DNA of 64,000 nucleotides. It comes from Ga0077560 sp046330395. GTDB lineage: Bacteria > Actinomycetota > Thermoleophilia > Miltoncostaeales > Miltoncostaeaceae. The position numbers were made by a program, and so were the translations under genes. The notes beneath the pieces are model-generated. The model was given only the letters and a program-made list of their open reading frames with translations. It did no database searches and was not told where the DNA came from. Of this stretch, positions 24,666 to 33,604 are shown piece by piece. The stretch is from contig JAXLSS010000013.1 in assembly GCA_046330395.1 (NCBI GenBank), forward strand, positions 1 to 64,000, read 5' to 3'. Every line of letters begins with the position of its first letter. Positions within the stretch are counted from its first letter, which is position 1.

Positions 24666-25781
24666 CTACACCGCGGCGAGGATGGGCAGCGACACCTCCG
24701 CGCGGGTGCGGCCGGCCTCGGTGGTGGCCTCAAGGTGCCCGTTGTCCATGCGCGCCCGTTCACGCGCCCGCTCGATGGCGGCCCCGCCGCGACGGCGCAG
24801 CGGGCCGATCACGCGCATCTGCAGCGCGTCGTCGGCGAAGCGCACCGCAACCTCCACGCCGGGCGTGTCCTGCACGGCGTCCAGCAGGTGCTCCACCACG
24901 CGATAGGCGGTGAGCTCCACCCCAGGCGGCAGCGCCCTGGGGTTGCCCTCCACCCTCAGCCGGGCGTTCATGCCCTTGGCGCTGGCCACCAAGGCCTCCA
25001 GGTGCGCCACGGCCGGGGAACCACCGGCGTCGGAATCGTGCTCGCGTAAGGAGCCCACCATGGCGCGCATGCGCTCCAGCGTGTCGCGGCTCTCGTGCTC
25101 GATGCGGGCCAGTGTGGCGCGCGCCGCGTCGGGATCCCCGGCGTCACCGGCGTCGGCCAGCGCGGCCAGGGCGGCGAGGCGCTGCTGCAGCATGCCGTCC
25201 AGCTCCGCGGAGAGGCGGGAGCGGTCCTGTGCCACCTCCAGCCGCGCGCGCTCCTGGCGGGCGTCCTCCAGCGCGGTGGTGCTGGTGCGCAGCCGCTCGG
25301 CCAGACGTCCGCGCGAGCGAACGATGCGCCCGGTCACCCACACCCCCAGGGTGAGCGGCACCACGAACCACAGGGCACCGGGGTCGGCCCCGGTGTGGTT
25401 GTCGGAGAAGCACACCAGCACGCCCACGGCCACCGCCAGGGCCATCCCGATGTACGAGGCGGGGTCGCGCAGGTACGCGCCTGCGGCGTAGGCCACCGCG
25501 AAGGAGATGGGCAGCATGATGCCGCACCGCACCACCGCGTCCTGGGCCAGGCCCACATGCACGGCCAGGCCGGCCAGGGCGCCGGCGCCGGCCGCCAGGG
25601 GCGCCACCCGCCGCCACAGCAGCGGCACGGTGCACAGCAGGAACAGCGGCGCCATCCACCAGCGTGCATCGGGGGTTTCGCTCGCGTTGGTGGACAGCAC
25701 CATGGCGGCCACGCCGAGGGCGCTGACGACGCCGGTGATCACCAGGTCACGGGTGCCGAAGCGGTTGCTGATGTGGGACAT
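24666..25781 (-). CDS. Histidine-kinase-like protein without the acceptor histidine
   Basis: A protein of about 371 residues when started at ATG 25781; in-frame starts reach 25889. Five or six membrane helices are followed by a coiled coil and a HisKA_3-like helix. Where the neighbour has SELHDIVGH, this protein has SAELDGMLQQRL: the histidine is gone. The ATPase-like domain keeps an N-box remnant (TAYRVVEHLLDAVQ) but lacks the glycine-rich loops. It is probably catalytically dead and may modulate the active kinase encoded directly downstream. It is divergent from the cyclase-response-regulator gene with an inverted repeat between them. Confidence 0.75.
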   Translation of the reverse strand: MSHISNRFGTRDLVITGVVSALGVAAMVLSTNASETPDARWWMAPLFLLCTVPLLWRRVAPLAAGAGALAGLAVHVGLAQDAVVRCGIMLPISFAVAYAAGAYLRDPASYIGMALAVAVGVLVCFSDNHTGADPGALWFVVPLTLGVWVTGRIVRSRGRLAERLRTSTTALEDARQERARLEVAQDRSRLSAELDGMLQQRLAALAALADAGDAGDPDAARATLARIEHESRDTLERMRAMVGSLREHDSDAGGSPAVAHLEALVASAKGMNARLRVEGNPRALPPGVELTAYRVVEHLLDAVQDTPGVEVAVRFADDALQMRVIGPLRRRGGAAIERARERARMDNGHLEATTEAGRTRAEVSLPILAAV

Positions 25782-25870
25782 GCGGGCGATCATCGTCGAC
25801 ACGCTCCTGTCGTGGAAGGGGTTGTCGTGCGTCACCCTCCTCGCGACCCGTGGCGGCGTCGTCATCCTCA

Positions 25871-25892
25871 GGGGTGATCCGCGCGTCACCCC
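25871..25892. promoter_or_regulatory. Inverted repeat in the divergent kinase/regulator promoter region
   Basis: GGGGTGA-TCCGCGCG-TCACCCC has perfect seven-base arms. Its left part, GGGGTGATCC, is nearly the reverse of the GGATCATCCCC repeats at 27111-27156. It may be a binding site for the response regulator. Confidence 0.45.
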
Positions 25893-25942
25893 GTCGTCCG
25901 GAGAGGTGACCGCCGTCCCGCGCGGGTTGCATGATGTGGCGC

Positions 25943-27100
25943 ATGCAACACGGGGTGATCACCGTGCTGGCGGCCGACGCCGGCGGCGGCGCGGATGCGC
26001 GACGCGAGGCGCTGGGCACCGTGCGGCGCATCGTGAACCGGCACGAGGGACGGGAGCTCACCACCACCGAGGGTGGCGTGGCGGCCGCATTCGCCAGCCC
26101 CGCGGCCGCCGTGCGCTGCGCCGTGGACATGCAGCGGGCCCTGGCCGAGGACACCGAACCGTTGCTGCGGGTGGGCATCGCGGCCGGTGAGGCCGACCCG
26201 GGGGACGGTGCCGCGCGCCCCGCCGGCATCGCCCGGCGGCTGTGCGACACCGCCGAGCCCGGGCACATCGTGGTGGCCGACACGGTGCGCCAGCTCACCG
26301 CGGCGCTCCCCGACGTGGAGGTGATGGCCGCCGGCGGCCTGCGGCTGCCCGGCGTGGCCGAGCGCGTGAACGTGGCGCGGGTGCTGTGGCGTGCCGACCC
26401 CGAGGACCAGCCCGCGCCGCGCGCGGGCACCGACCGCGAGATCCGTGTGGTGGTGGCCGACGACCAGCGGCTGCTGCGCGCCGGGTTCCGGGTGATCATC
26501 GACGACGAACCCGACATGCGGGTGGTGGGCGAAGCCGCCGACGGGCTCAGCGCCGTGGACGTGGTGACGCGGCTGCGGCCCGACGTGGTGCTGATGGACA
26601 TCCGCATGCCCGAGCTGGACGGGCTGGGCGCGGCGGCTCGGATCCTGGGTGACACCACACTGCCCACCGCGGTGGTGATGCTCACCACCTTCGACCGCGA
26701 CGACTACGTGTACGAGGCGCTGCGCGTGGGGGCCGCGGGATTCCTGCTGAAGGACGCGCCCGCCGACCGCCTGCTGGACGCGGTGCGCGTGGCCGCGGCG
26801 GGCGATGCGCTGCTGGAGCCCTCCATCACCCGGCGGCTCATCGAGCGCTTCGCCGGTGCCGCCCGGCCGCCCGCCGATGGGGTACCGGAGCGGCTGCGGG
26901 CGCTCACCCCACGGGAGGTGGAGGTGCTGCGCCTCATCGCCCGCGGCCTGTCCAACGCGGAAATCGCCGCCGAGATGGTGCTGGGGGAGAACACCGTCAA
27001 GACCCACGTGGCACGGGTGCTGGGCAAGCTGGGGCTGCGCGACCGCGTGCAGGCGGTGGTGCTGGCCTACGAGACCGGGCTGGTCACCCCGGCGGCCTGA
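25943..27100 (+). CDS. Response regulator fused to an N-terminal cyclase-like domain
   Basis: A protein of about 385 residues. Residues 1-150 resemble a short class III nucleotidyl-cyclase homology domain: GVITVLAAD start, HEGRELTTTEGGVAAAF, LRVGIAAGEADP, ARRLCDTAEPGHIVVADTV and GLRLPGVAERVNVARV. The metal-binding aspartates and catalytic Arg/Asn positions are not evident, so it is probably a binding domain. Residues of about 165-285 are a CheY-like receiver (VVVADDQ, VVLMDIRMP with the acceptor Asp, LTTFD, LLKDAP). The end is a LuxR HTH (LTPREVEVLRLIARGLSN). ATG 25943 starts just before the cyclase-like domain; 25931 is possible. Confidence 0.8.
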   Translation: MQHGVITVLAADAGGGADARREALGTVRRIVNRHEGRELTTTEGGVAAAFASPAAAVRCAVDMQRALAEDTEPLLRVGIAAGEADPGDGAARPAGIARRLCDTAEPGHIVVADTVRQLTAALPDVEVMAAGGLRLPGVAERVNVARVLWRADPEDQPAPRAGTDREIRVVVADDQRLLRAGFRVIIDDEPDMRVVGEAADGLSAVDVVTRLRPDVVLMDIRMPELDGLGAAARILGDTTLPTAVVMLTTFDRDDYVYEALRVGAAGFLLKDAPADRLLDAVRVAAAGDALLEPSITRRLIERFAGAARPPADGVPERLRALTPREVEVLRLIARGLSNAEIAAEMVLGENTVKTHVARVLGKLGLRDRVQAVVLAYETGLVTPAA

Positions 27101-27110
27101 CACCGGCCGA

Positions 27111-27156
27111 CCGGATCATCCCCGCGGGCGACCGCGCTGGCCGCCGGATCATCCCC
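27111..27156 (+). repeat. Two 13-base direct repeats CCGGATCATCCCC
   Basis: CCGGATCATCCCC occurs at 27111-27123 and 27144-27156, 33 bases apart, about three helical turns. They lie between the response regulator stop and the lipoprotein start at 27228. Confidence 0.5.
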
Positions 27157-27193
27157 CGGAGTGACGCGTCGCCGGCGAGGGTGACCCCAGGCT

Positions 27194-27205
27194 GTGTGCG
27201 CACAC
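27194..27205. promoter_or_regulatory. 12-base palindrome GTGTGCGCACAC
   Basis: A perfect palindrome 22 bases before the lipoprotein start, where an operator would lie. The bound protein is unknown. Confidence 0.3.
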
Positions 27206-27227
27206 GGCACACGACCTCGGGGGCGCG

Positions 27228-28577
27228 GTGATGGGACGGTTGCGAGATGCAGGGAGCGCGGGTGGGGTCGGGCTCGCACGAGCGGCCCTGGGCGCGGGCG
27301 CGCTGGGGTGCGCGTCGATGCTCCTCACCGGCTGCGTGGTGGGGCGGACCGTTCAGATCGCCCAGCGCGGCCTGCTGGGCTCGGCCGACCTGGCGTTCAC
27401 CGGGTGCGTGTCGAAGAAGGGCGACGCCACGTGCAGCTACGGCGGGAATTCCAACGTGTTTCCCACCTCAACCCCCGGCACGCAGGGACAGCTCCTGGTC
27501 GCCGTCCGGATCAGCAACGGAAGCGTCCTCCCCTCCGGATTCGATGTGCACGAGGGGACCCAGGTGATTCATCTGGCCGCGAACCAGAGCTACACCGACG
27601 AGCTCGCGCGCACGACGTCGTCGTCCACAGGGATCCACTGGGTGGGCTACATCTCGGATCCCGTCAGCGATCTGCAGGGGGGTGAATCCGGCGTGGCCAC
27701 CATGCTGGTGCAACGTCCGCCCAACGCCGACGGGTCGCCCCTCCCCGCAAGGGTCATCGCGGGCGTCACACTGGGCGGCCGGCTTGTCAACGACCAGGCG
27801 CCGGCGACACGGCCGGTGGTGTGCGACATCTCCGACGGCACCGTGTGTGCCGACTGGGACAGTGAGTTCTCCGGTGACCTGCACGACCTGCAGCTGGCGG
27901 TGCCCGGTTCGGTGACGGCCAGTGCGGGAGGGACCGCGGTGATCCCCGTGAGGGCCATGTTCGCGGGCTCCACCTCGCCCGACTACACCTTCGCGCTCTC
28001 GGCCACGACCACCCTGCCCGGGGCCGCCGCGGTGCCCAACGTGCCCACCCTCACACCGCCCGGCAACAGCACCACATCGCTGAGCGTCTCGGTGCCGGTA
28101 CCCGCCGCCGCCGCACCGGGCACCTACGAGGTGGTGTTGACCGCAACCGTGGGTGCCGGCGAGACACGCACCGCCACCGCCCGCCTGGTGGTGCCGCCGG
28201 CACCCGCCACCGCCGGTGGCGGCACCGCCCTCGCCGGCATGGGCGGCGGCGGCACGGCTTCACCCCCCGCCCGGCGACCCGCCGTCACCGTCTCGGCCGG
28301 CCGCATGCGCGCCCTCGACGCGCGGGTCACCGGACTGCCGGTGCGCGTGATCACCACCACATCGGCGAAGGTCACGATCACCCTCACCCAGACCCGCCTG
28401 GTCAAACGCGCGGGACGGCGTACGTTGCGCCCCGTGATCGTCGCGCGCAGGAATCTGCGCGTGACACCCCCGTCCACCCTGGTGCGCATCGCCGGCGCCG
28501 GACTGCGCGCGGGCCGCGTCACCATCACGGTCACCGGCGCGGGCGTCACGGCCCGCTCCTCCACGGTGCTGCGCTGA
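27228..28577 (+). CDS. Lipoprotein with beta-rich C-terminal domains, unknown function
   Basis: A 449-residue protein with a lipoprotein signal ending in the lipobox LLTGC. The middle (residues 45-220) contains several cysteines (GCVSKKGDATC, VVCDISDGTVCADW) and looks like a folded extracellular domain. Residues of about 220-325 resemble an Ig-like repeat, then a Gly/Ala/Pro linker and a final basic beta domain. No enzyme motif is visible. GTG 27228 is immediately followed by ATG, and either could start it. Possible binding sites of the adjacent response regulator lie upstream, so it may be a target. Confidence 0.65.
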   Translation: MMGRLRDAGSAGGVGLARAALGAGALGCASMLLTGCVVGRTVQIAQRGLLGSADLAFTGCVSKKGDATCSYGGNSNVFPTSTPGTQGQLLVAVRISNGSVLPSGFDVHEGTQVIHLAANQSYTDELARTTSSSTGIHWVGYISDPVSDLQGGESGVATMLVQRPPNADGSPLPARVIAGVTLGGRLVNDQAPATRPVVCDISDGTVCADWDSEFSGDLHDLQLAVPGSVTASAGGTAVIPVRAMFAGSTSPDYTFALSATTTLPGAAAVPNVPTLTPPGNSTTSLSVSVPVPAAAAPGTYEVVLTATVGAGETRTATARLVVPPAPATAGGGTALAGMGGGGTASPPARRPAVTVSAGRMRALDARVTGLPVRVITTTSAKVTITLTQTRLVKRAGRRTLRPVIVARRNLRVTPPSTLVRIAGAGLRAGRVTITVTGAGVTARSSTVLR

Positions 28578-28667
28578 CGGCACGGCCGTGCGCCGACCAT
28601 CCGGATCGCGATCGCGGGCGAGCTGACCTGCCGGTCTCCACGCCGGTCGGTGGCCGGAGCGCGGCCC

Positions 28668-29018
28668 CTACACCGGCTGGGCCTCCACCGCGTAGGTGAC
28701 GCCCGTGATCAGGCCGTCCCGCACCACGAACGTGGTGACCCCGTGGGGGATGTGCGTGCCGAGGCACTCGGCGTGCCACACCAGGTGCGCGAGCTCACCG
28801 TGCACCCTGAAGGAATCGCGGACCCGCTTGTAGGTGCCGGGGGCGAAGACCCCCCGGAGATTGCGCACGAGTTCCTTGGCGATCGCGCGCCGGCCGTGCA
28901 CGACGCAGTCCACCTGGATCAGGACCGCGTCCTCGGAGAAGCACTCCAGCATCGCCCGGAGGTCCCCCTTCTCCAACGCGCGAAAGTAGCGCTCCACAAC
29001 CTCGTGCGTGTCGGCCAT
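28668..29018 (-). CDS. SnoaL/NTF2-like protein
   Basis: A 116-residue single-domain protein beginning MADTHEVVERYFRALEKGD, typical of SnoaL-like (NTF2-fold) proteins, with FSEDAVLIQVDCVVHGR and VRDGLITGVTYAVE. These are ketosteroid-isomerase-like small cones with varied or no catalytic activity. ATG 29018 is supported by homology of the N-terminus; a longer frame to 29144 adds low-complexity sequence. No operon partner is evident. Confidence 0.7.
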   Translation of the reverse strand: MADTHEVVERYFRALEKGDLRAMLECFSEDAVLIQVDCVVHGRRAIAKELVRNLRGVFAPGTYKRVRDSFRVHGELAHLVWHAECLGTHIPHGVTTFVVRDGLITGVTYAVEAQPV

Positions 29019-29157
29019 CCCGCTGCCCCCGCCTCGTGTGCGCGGCATCGTACACCCGGAACCGCAACCGCGACCCCCGCCACACGAAGGTGTGACGGGG
29101 TCTGATGGCCCCTCCGCCATCGGGCCGGGTTGCGGCCGGTTCATCTGCGATGGGCCG

Positions 29158-29349
29158 CTACCAGCTCACCTTCATCGCGGTGACGGGGTGCGCGTTGACG
29201 CTCTGACCCTGGCTGGCGGATGCCCCCTGGGTGCCGGTGGCCGAGGCGCTGGCGCTGCCGACGGCCACGGAGAGCGCAGCCACGGCCATGGCCGCCGCGA
29301 CGGCGCGACGCACGCGAAGCCGGGTCCTGCGGGATGTGGGCTGATTCAC
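29158..29349 (-). CDS. 63-residue small exported protein
   Basis: GAGGAG lies eight bases before GTG 29349. The product has an Arg-rich start and a signal-like hydrophobic run (AVAAAMAVAALSVAVGSASA), then a short Gln/Ser-rich mature part of about 30 residues with no cysteine. No family is recognised. It is followed upstream on the same strand by another exported protein gene after about 100 bases. Confidence 0.5.
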   Translation of the reverse strand: MNQPTSRRTRLRVRRAVAAAMAVAALSVAVGSASASATGTQGASASQGQSVNAHPVTAMKVSW

Positions 29350-29454
29350 GGTGTGGCTCCTCACGGGTTGCCGGGAAAGGGTGACGGGAGATGCATCGAC
29401 GCGCGGGGCGGCCGCCGGAATGGGCATGTGCGCCATACCGGGCGGGCCGGGCGG

Positions 29455-30081
29455 TCAGCGCATCTTCGGGTCCATGTAGAGGTCGTCGATGCGCAGCGCG
29501 CTGTTGGCGGGCGCGGTGAGAGTGATCTGGATGTGTCCCCACCCCGACGCGTCGGTGGCGATCTTGTTGGTCTGCACGCCCAGCTTCGGCGAAGGCTTCC
29601 ACGCGGTGCCCGCCGCCAGGTTGAGCGACCCCTTCACCTTGCCGCCGTAGGCGTCCAGGTACTCCACGCTGACGGTGTAGTCCCCCGCGTTGGCCGCCAT
29701 GGCGCGCACGAAGTACCGGAAGATCGGGGTGCTGGCGTTGGCGCACACCGGCGGGCTGGTGGCACTGGCCCCGGGGCTCAGCTCCAGCGCGCGGGTGTCG
29801 GCCACGGGTCCGGCCGGATAGCCGGCGTCACCCACGACGCTGGCCCCTCCGCTGATCCTCCAGCCGTCGATGGCGTCCTCGAACGACCCCTGGGGCGCCA
29901 GCGTGTAGAGATTGGTGTCGCCCAGTCCCAGCAGCGCCTGGCTGTAGGTGAGCGCGGCGCACTCGGACCCCGCCAGCAGCGACGACTGCGCCGCCTTGTC
30001 CTTGGCGGTGGCCATCTGCGCGGACCCCGCCAGCGCGGCCAGCGCCAGGACCCCCGCCCCCATGCGTGTGTGTGCCCTCAT
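29455..30081 (-). CDS. Exported protein with a beta-sandwich-like domain
   Basis: A 208-residue protein with a signal peptide (MGAGVLALAALAGSAQMATA) from ATG 30081, preceded by GGAGCCGGGG. The mature part reads like a carbohydrate-binding-type sandwich: FEDAIDGWRISGGASVVGDAG, YTVSVEYLDAYGGKVKGS, and the ending SALRIDDLYMDP. This N- and C-terminal pattern is common in secreted proteins of soil actinobacteria. There is no catalytic motif. Two cysteines may form a disulfide. Confidence 0.65.
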   Translation of the reverse strand: MRAHTRMGAGVLALAALAGSAQMATAKDKAAQSSLLAGSECAALTYSQALLGLGDTNLYTLAPQGSFEDAIDGWRISGGASVVGDAGYPAGPVADTRALELSPGASATSPPVCANASTPIFRYFVRAMAANAGDYTVSVEYLDAYGGKVKGSLNLAAGTAWKPSPKLGVQTNKIATDASGWGHIQITLTAPANSALRIDDLYMDPKMR

Positions 30082-30258
30082 CCCCGGCTCCTCCCCGCGC
30101 GGACTGATGACCTCTGACAGTCCCTTCATCGGCGGCGGACGCGGGGGCGGACGACCGTATAGAGGAACCTCACGCATGGGGTCCACCGCGCCGCGGGCTC
30201 ACCTCCCGGCCCGCTGGTAGCTTGATTGCACGGTGCACGAAACGGCGTGGGGGCGGGC

Positions 30259-31713
30259 GTGACGCAGATGCATGAGGGCAGGCAGCGGCTGGGGCTGACG
30301 CTGACGGGGCTGGTCACCGCCGCGATGGCCTATGCGCTGATGCAGACGTTCCTCATCCCGGCCCTCCCGGTGCTGCGGCGCGAACTGCACACCAGCACCG
30401 AGTGGGTGACCTGGACCGTGACCGCGTACCTGCTGAGCGGCTCGGTGGCCACGCCCATCATCAGCCGGCTGGGCGACCAGCACGGCAAGAAGCGCCTCAT
30501 GATGATCAGCCTGGTGGTGTTCCTGGCCGGGTCGGTCGGGGCCTGGGCGGCCCCGAACATCGCCGTGCTCATCGTGTTCCGCGCGGTACAGGGCGTGGGC
30601 GGCGCGGTGTTCCCGCTCAGCTTCGCCATCATCCGCGACGAGTTCCCCCCGCAGCGCATCTCGGTGGCCATGGGGATCGTGTCGGCCGTGCTGGGGGTGG
30701 GCGGCGGCGCGGGCATCGCCCTGTCCGGGCTGATCATGGACCACCTCACCTGGCGGTGGCTGTTCGCCGTGTCGGCCGCCATCGTGCTGCTGGCGCTGGT
30801 GCTGGTGTGGCGGTTCGTGCCGGAGTCCCCGGTGCGCGCGCCCTCCCGCGTGGACCTGCCCGGGGCGGCACTGCTGTCGGTGGCCCTGATGTGCCTGCTG
30901 CTGGCGTTCACCGAGGGGGCGTCCTGGGGCTGGACCTCGGCGTCCATCCTGGGCCTGTTCACGGCGGCCGTGGCGGCGTTCCTGGCCTGGGGGTGGGTGG
31001 AGCTGCGCGTGCCGCAGCCGATGGTGGACATGCGCATGATGGCCCGCCGGCCGGTGCTGTTCACCAACCTGACGGCCCTGCTGTCGGGCTTCGCCCTGTA
31101 CATGACCTGGGTGATCCTGCCGCAGTTCTTCCAGCTGCCCCGCGGGCTGCCGCCGGCCCTGTCGCCGCTGGCCGGCTACGGCTTCGGCACCACCGTCACC
31201 ATGGCGGGCGTGTGGATCCTGCCCACCTCCGCCGCCATCTTCCTGAGCGGCCCGGTGGCCGGGATGCTGGGCCGCCGCGTGGGGTCACGCCCGCCGCTCG
31301 TGGCCGGCATGCTGTTCTTCGCGGTGGGCGCGGCGGGCATCGCGCTGTTCCACGGGTCCCCCGCCCAGGTGGCCACCGCCTTCGCGGTGTGCGGCGTGGG
31401 CATCGGCTTCGCCTTCGCCGCCATGCCCAAGCTGATCGTGGACGCCGTGGAGCCGTCGGAGACCGCCGTGGCCAACGGCATGAACACGGTGATCCGGGTG
31501 GTGGGCGGCGTCATCGGCGCCCAGATCGCCGCGGTGGTGGTGTCGCACGGTGCCCGCGGGGGTGGCCTGGTGCCGCGGGAGTCGGGGTTCGTCACCGCCT
31601 TCTGGATCAGCGTGGTGGGCGCCCTGGCCGGGGCGGTGGCCGCCGTGCTGATCGGACGCGAACGCCACCACGCCCGCGTGCTGACCACCCCCGACGCCGG
31701 CACCCGCGGGTAG
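30259..31713 (+). CDS. MFS drug-efflux transporter, 14-helix DHA2 type
   Basis: A 484-residue transporter with about 14 hydrophobic helices. Motif A is SRLGDQHGKKRLMM between helices 2 and 3, and GVGGAVFPLSFAIIRDEFP with GGGAGIALSGLI matches the DHA2/EmrB-like antiporter signature. It should export a hydrophobic compound against protons; the substrate is unknown. GTG 30259 follows GGGGGCGGG; a TTG at 30226 would add 11 residues. TAGCTT at 30218-30223 could be the -10 box and TGCACGGTGCA at 30227-30237 an operator. Confidence 0.8.
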   Translation: MTQMHEGRQRLGLTLTGLVTAAMAYALMQTFLIPALPVLRRELHTSTEWVTWTVTAYLLSGSVATPIISRLGDQHGKKRLMMISLVVFLAGSVGAWAAPNIAVLIVFRAVQGVGGAVFPLSFAIIRDEFPPQRISVAMGIVSAVLGVGGGAGIALSGLIMDHLTWRWLFAVSAAIVLLALVLVWRFVPESPVRAPSRVDLPGAALLSVALMCLLLAFTEGASWGWTSASILGLFTAAVAAFLAWGWVELRVPQPMVDMRMMARRPVLFTNLTALLSGFALYMTWVILPQFFQLPRGLPPALSPLAGYGFGTTVTMAGVWILPTSAAIFLSGPVAGMLGRRVGSRPPLVAGMLFFAVGAAGIALFHGSPAQVATAFAVCGVGIGFAFAAMPKLIVDAVEPSETAVANGMNTVIRVVGGVIGAQIAAVVVSHGARGGGLVPRESGFVTAFWISVVGALAGAVAAVLIGRERHHARVLTTPDAGTRG

Positions 31714-31732
31714 CCCGAATCCGCGTTCCGGA

Positions 31733-31769
31733 ATCAACCCGTTGATCGCTTCCGTCGCTTTGCTACGAC
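31733..31769 (+). promoter_or_regulatory. Promoter with overlapping palindrome upstream of the B12-binding gene
   Basis: TTGATC (31742-31747) and TACGAC (31764-31769) are spaced 16 bases, like a -35/-10 pair. ATCAACCCGTTGAT (31733-31746), six-base arms around CC, overlaps the -35 and could be an operator. Confidence 0.4.
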
Positions 31770-31803
31770 AGAGGTGGGTGTGGGCGGACGCGGGGAAGCA
31801 CCG

Positions 31804-32481
31804 ATGTTCGGGCGGCTGAGCAGGGAGATGTTGGAGGCGGCGCTGCGGTTCGACGAGGACGGCATGCGCACCGCCGTGTGGCAGGCCGTGGGCCGCGACG
31901 CCCGCCTCGATGAGGTGTACCTCGACCTGATGGCCCCGGTGCTCCGGGAGGTCGGCGAGCGCTGGCTGGCCGGCACGGCGTCCGTGGCGCAGGAGCATTT
32001 CTGCACCACCGCGGTATTGCGCTTCATGGGCGAGCTGCGCGACCTGCGCCCGCCGGCCCCCGTCACCGGCCTCAGGGTGGTGCTGGCCGGCGTGGAGACC
32101 AGCCGGCACGACGTGGGCCTGCAGATGGTGGGCGACCTGCTGGACGCCGACGGCTGGCGCGTGTTCAGCCTCGGCACCGACCTGCCCGCCACCGCCATCA
32201 GGGGGGCGGTGGCGCAGATCCGGCCCGACCTGCTGGGGCTCTCGGCGTCGGCACCCACCGGGCTGCGCACGGTGAAGGAGGTGGTCGACGCCATCCGGGG
32301 CACCCGCGTGCTGGACGGACTGCCGGTGATGGTGGGCGGGCTGGCCTTCACACAGCCGCAGCGTCAGGTGCGCGAGGCGGGCGCCGACGGGTGGGCCGCC
32401 GACGCGCGGGATGCGGTGCACACCGCCCGCCGCCTGCTGCGCCTGCCGCACCCCGCGTGGGCGACCGCGCCGGAGGCGTAG
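31804..32481 (+). CDS. Stand-alone cobalamin (B12)-binding domain protein
   Basis: A protein of about 225 residues. The N-terminal helical bundle has SVAQEHFCTTAVLRFMGEL, as in B12-binding modules of photoreceptor and methyltransferase type. The Rossmann part has GVETSRHDVGLQMVGDLL with the cobalt-ligating His and then GWRVFSLGTDLP. No MerR HTH is attached, unlike CarH/LitR, so it must signal through a partner. ATG 31804 was chosen; GTG 31774 is possible. The next genes are a PAS-LuxR regulator and a globin-GGDEF protein. Confidence 0.8.
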   Translation: MFGRLSREMLEAALRFDEDGMRTAVWQAVGRDARLDEVYLDLMAPVLREVGERWLAGTASVAQEHFCTTAVLRFMGELRDLRPPAPVTGLRVVLAGVETSRHDVGLQMVGDLLDADGWRVFSLGTDLPATAIRGAVAQIRPDLLGLSASAPTGLRTVKEVVDAIRGTRVLDGLPVMVGGLAFTQPQRQVREAGADGWAADARDAVHTARRLLRLPHPAWATAPEA

Positions 32482-32499
32482 TTCCGGCGGGCGGCGGGA

Positions 32500-33449
32500 T
32501 CAGACCCCGCCGCGGTACCCCACGGCCACCGCGGCGGCCCGCGATCGGCAGCCCAGCGTGCGGAACACGGCCTGCACGTGGTTGCGCACCGTCAGCGGGG
32601 AGATGAACAGGGCCCGGGCGATCTGCGCATCGGTGAGCCCCTCGCACATCATCCGCAGCACCTCCAGGCGCCGGGGCGTGAGCCGCCCAGCAGCTCCCTG
32701 GCCTCACGCGTCGATGCGGCCTCCGCCTCGGAGGCGGGCTGCGGGCGTCCCCAGGTGGCCACGGCGGTGCCGGTGCGCTGGTCCGTCACCACCGTGTCCA
32801 CGGTCACCACCGTGTGACGGCGGTGCGGGTGCGTGGTGATGACGCGCAGGCGCGTGGTCGCATCGCCCTCGATGCTGAGCGCCGCGGTGGCACCCACCAA
32901 CTCCTCCGCCGCGATGCCGGTGAGCTGGCATGCCACGCGGTTGGCCGCGCTGACCACCCCGGTGTGGAGGTCGGTCACCACCACCGCCACCGGGACGGCG
33001 TCCAGCGCCCCGGACAGGGCGTCCACCCGCCGCCGCAGCCGGGTGCTCTCACGGCTGTCGCCGCCGGCCGGGCACAGCACCAGCACCGCGCCGCCCGGGT
33101 TGTTGCGGGCGCGGTCGGGGGTGATGTGCACCATCAGCTGCTCCCCGGTTGCGGGCAGATTGACCGCCCCGCGCGCGGTTTCGCCCGCCCGGGCGAGCGT
33201 CACCAGAGGATGGAAGTCGCCCTCGGCCACCCCGATCAGCGGCAGCCGGTCCAGGGTGAGGCCCTCCAGGCTCGCGGGTTCGCGCATGCCCAGCACCCTG
33301 GCCGCGGCAGGGTTGGCGTAGGTGACGTGCAGGAACCGGTCCACGCGGATCACGGGCAGCGGCAGCGCCTCAGCCGTGGGCGCACGGCGCGCCGCACCGG
33401 GGGGACCGGGATCCCGAGCAGGGGGCGACGTGAGTTTGGAGGGGGTCAC
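32500..33449 (-). pseudogene. PAS-LuxR regulator, one missing base before the HTH
   Basis: The N-terminal about 245 residues carry two PAS-like domains (VDRFLHVTYANPAAARVLG and DLHTGVVSAANRVACQLTG). Near 32690, adding one G to CTGGGCGG restores the reading ELLGRLTPRRLEVLRMM. The rest of a LuxR HTH then follows in the other frame (GLTDAQIARALFISPLTV and HVQAVFRTLGCRSRAAAVAV), ending at 32500. As sequenced, the protein would lose its DNA-binding domain. It is convergent with the B12-binding gene, and its start faces the globin-GGDEF gene. Confidence 0.75.
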
Positions 33450-33592
33450 GGCCGGTGTCCGCGTTGCGTTTTTCGGCCGGCGTGGTGCGGTGGCCCTACG
33501 TCACCACCGGCGTTCAACAGGTGGACGCGGGTGGCGCTGATGCAGTTCGACCAACCGCTGCCCGCGACGGCACGGGAAGCACATCACGACCC

Positions 33593-33598
33593 TATGCT
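33593..33598 (+). promoter_or_regulatory. -10 box TATGCT of a leaderless promoter
   Basis: TATGCT ends six bases before ATG 33605, so transcription would start at or next to the initiation codon. No ribosome site precedes this ATG, which fits a leaderless message. No convincing -35 box was found. Confidence 0.45.
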
Positions 33599-33604
33599 CG
33601 TTGC

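Noticed and set aside
28580..28591. GCACGGCCGTGC palindrome after the lipoprotein gene as a terminator
   Set aside because: Fully self-complementary without a loop, and short palindromes of this kind are expected by chance at this GC content.
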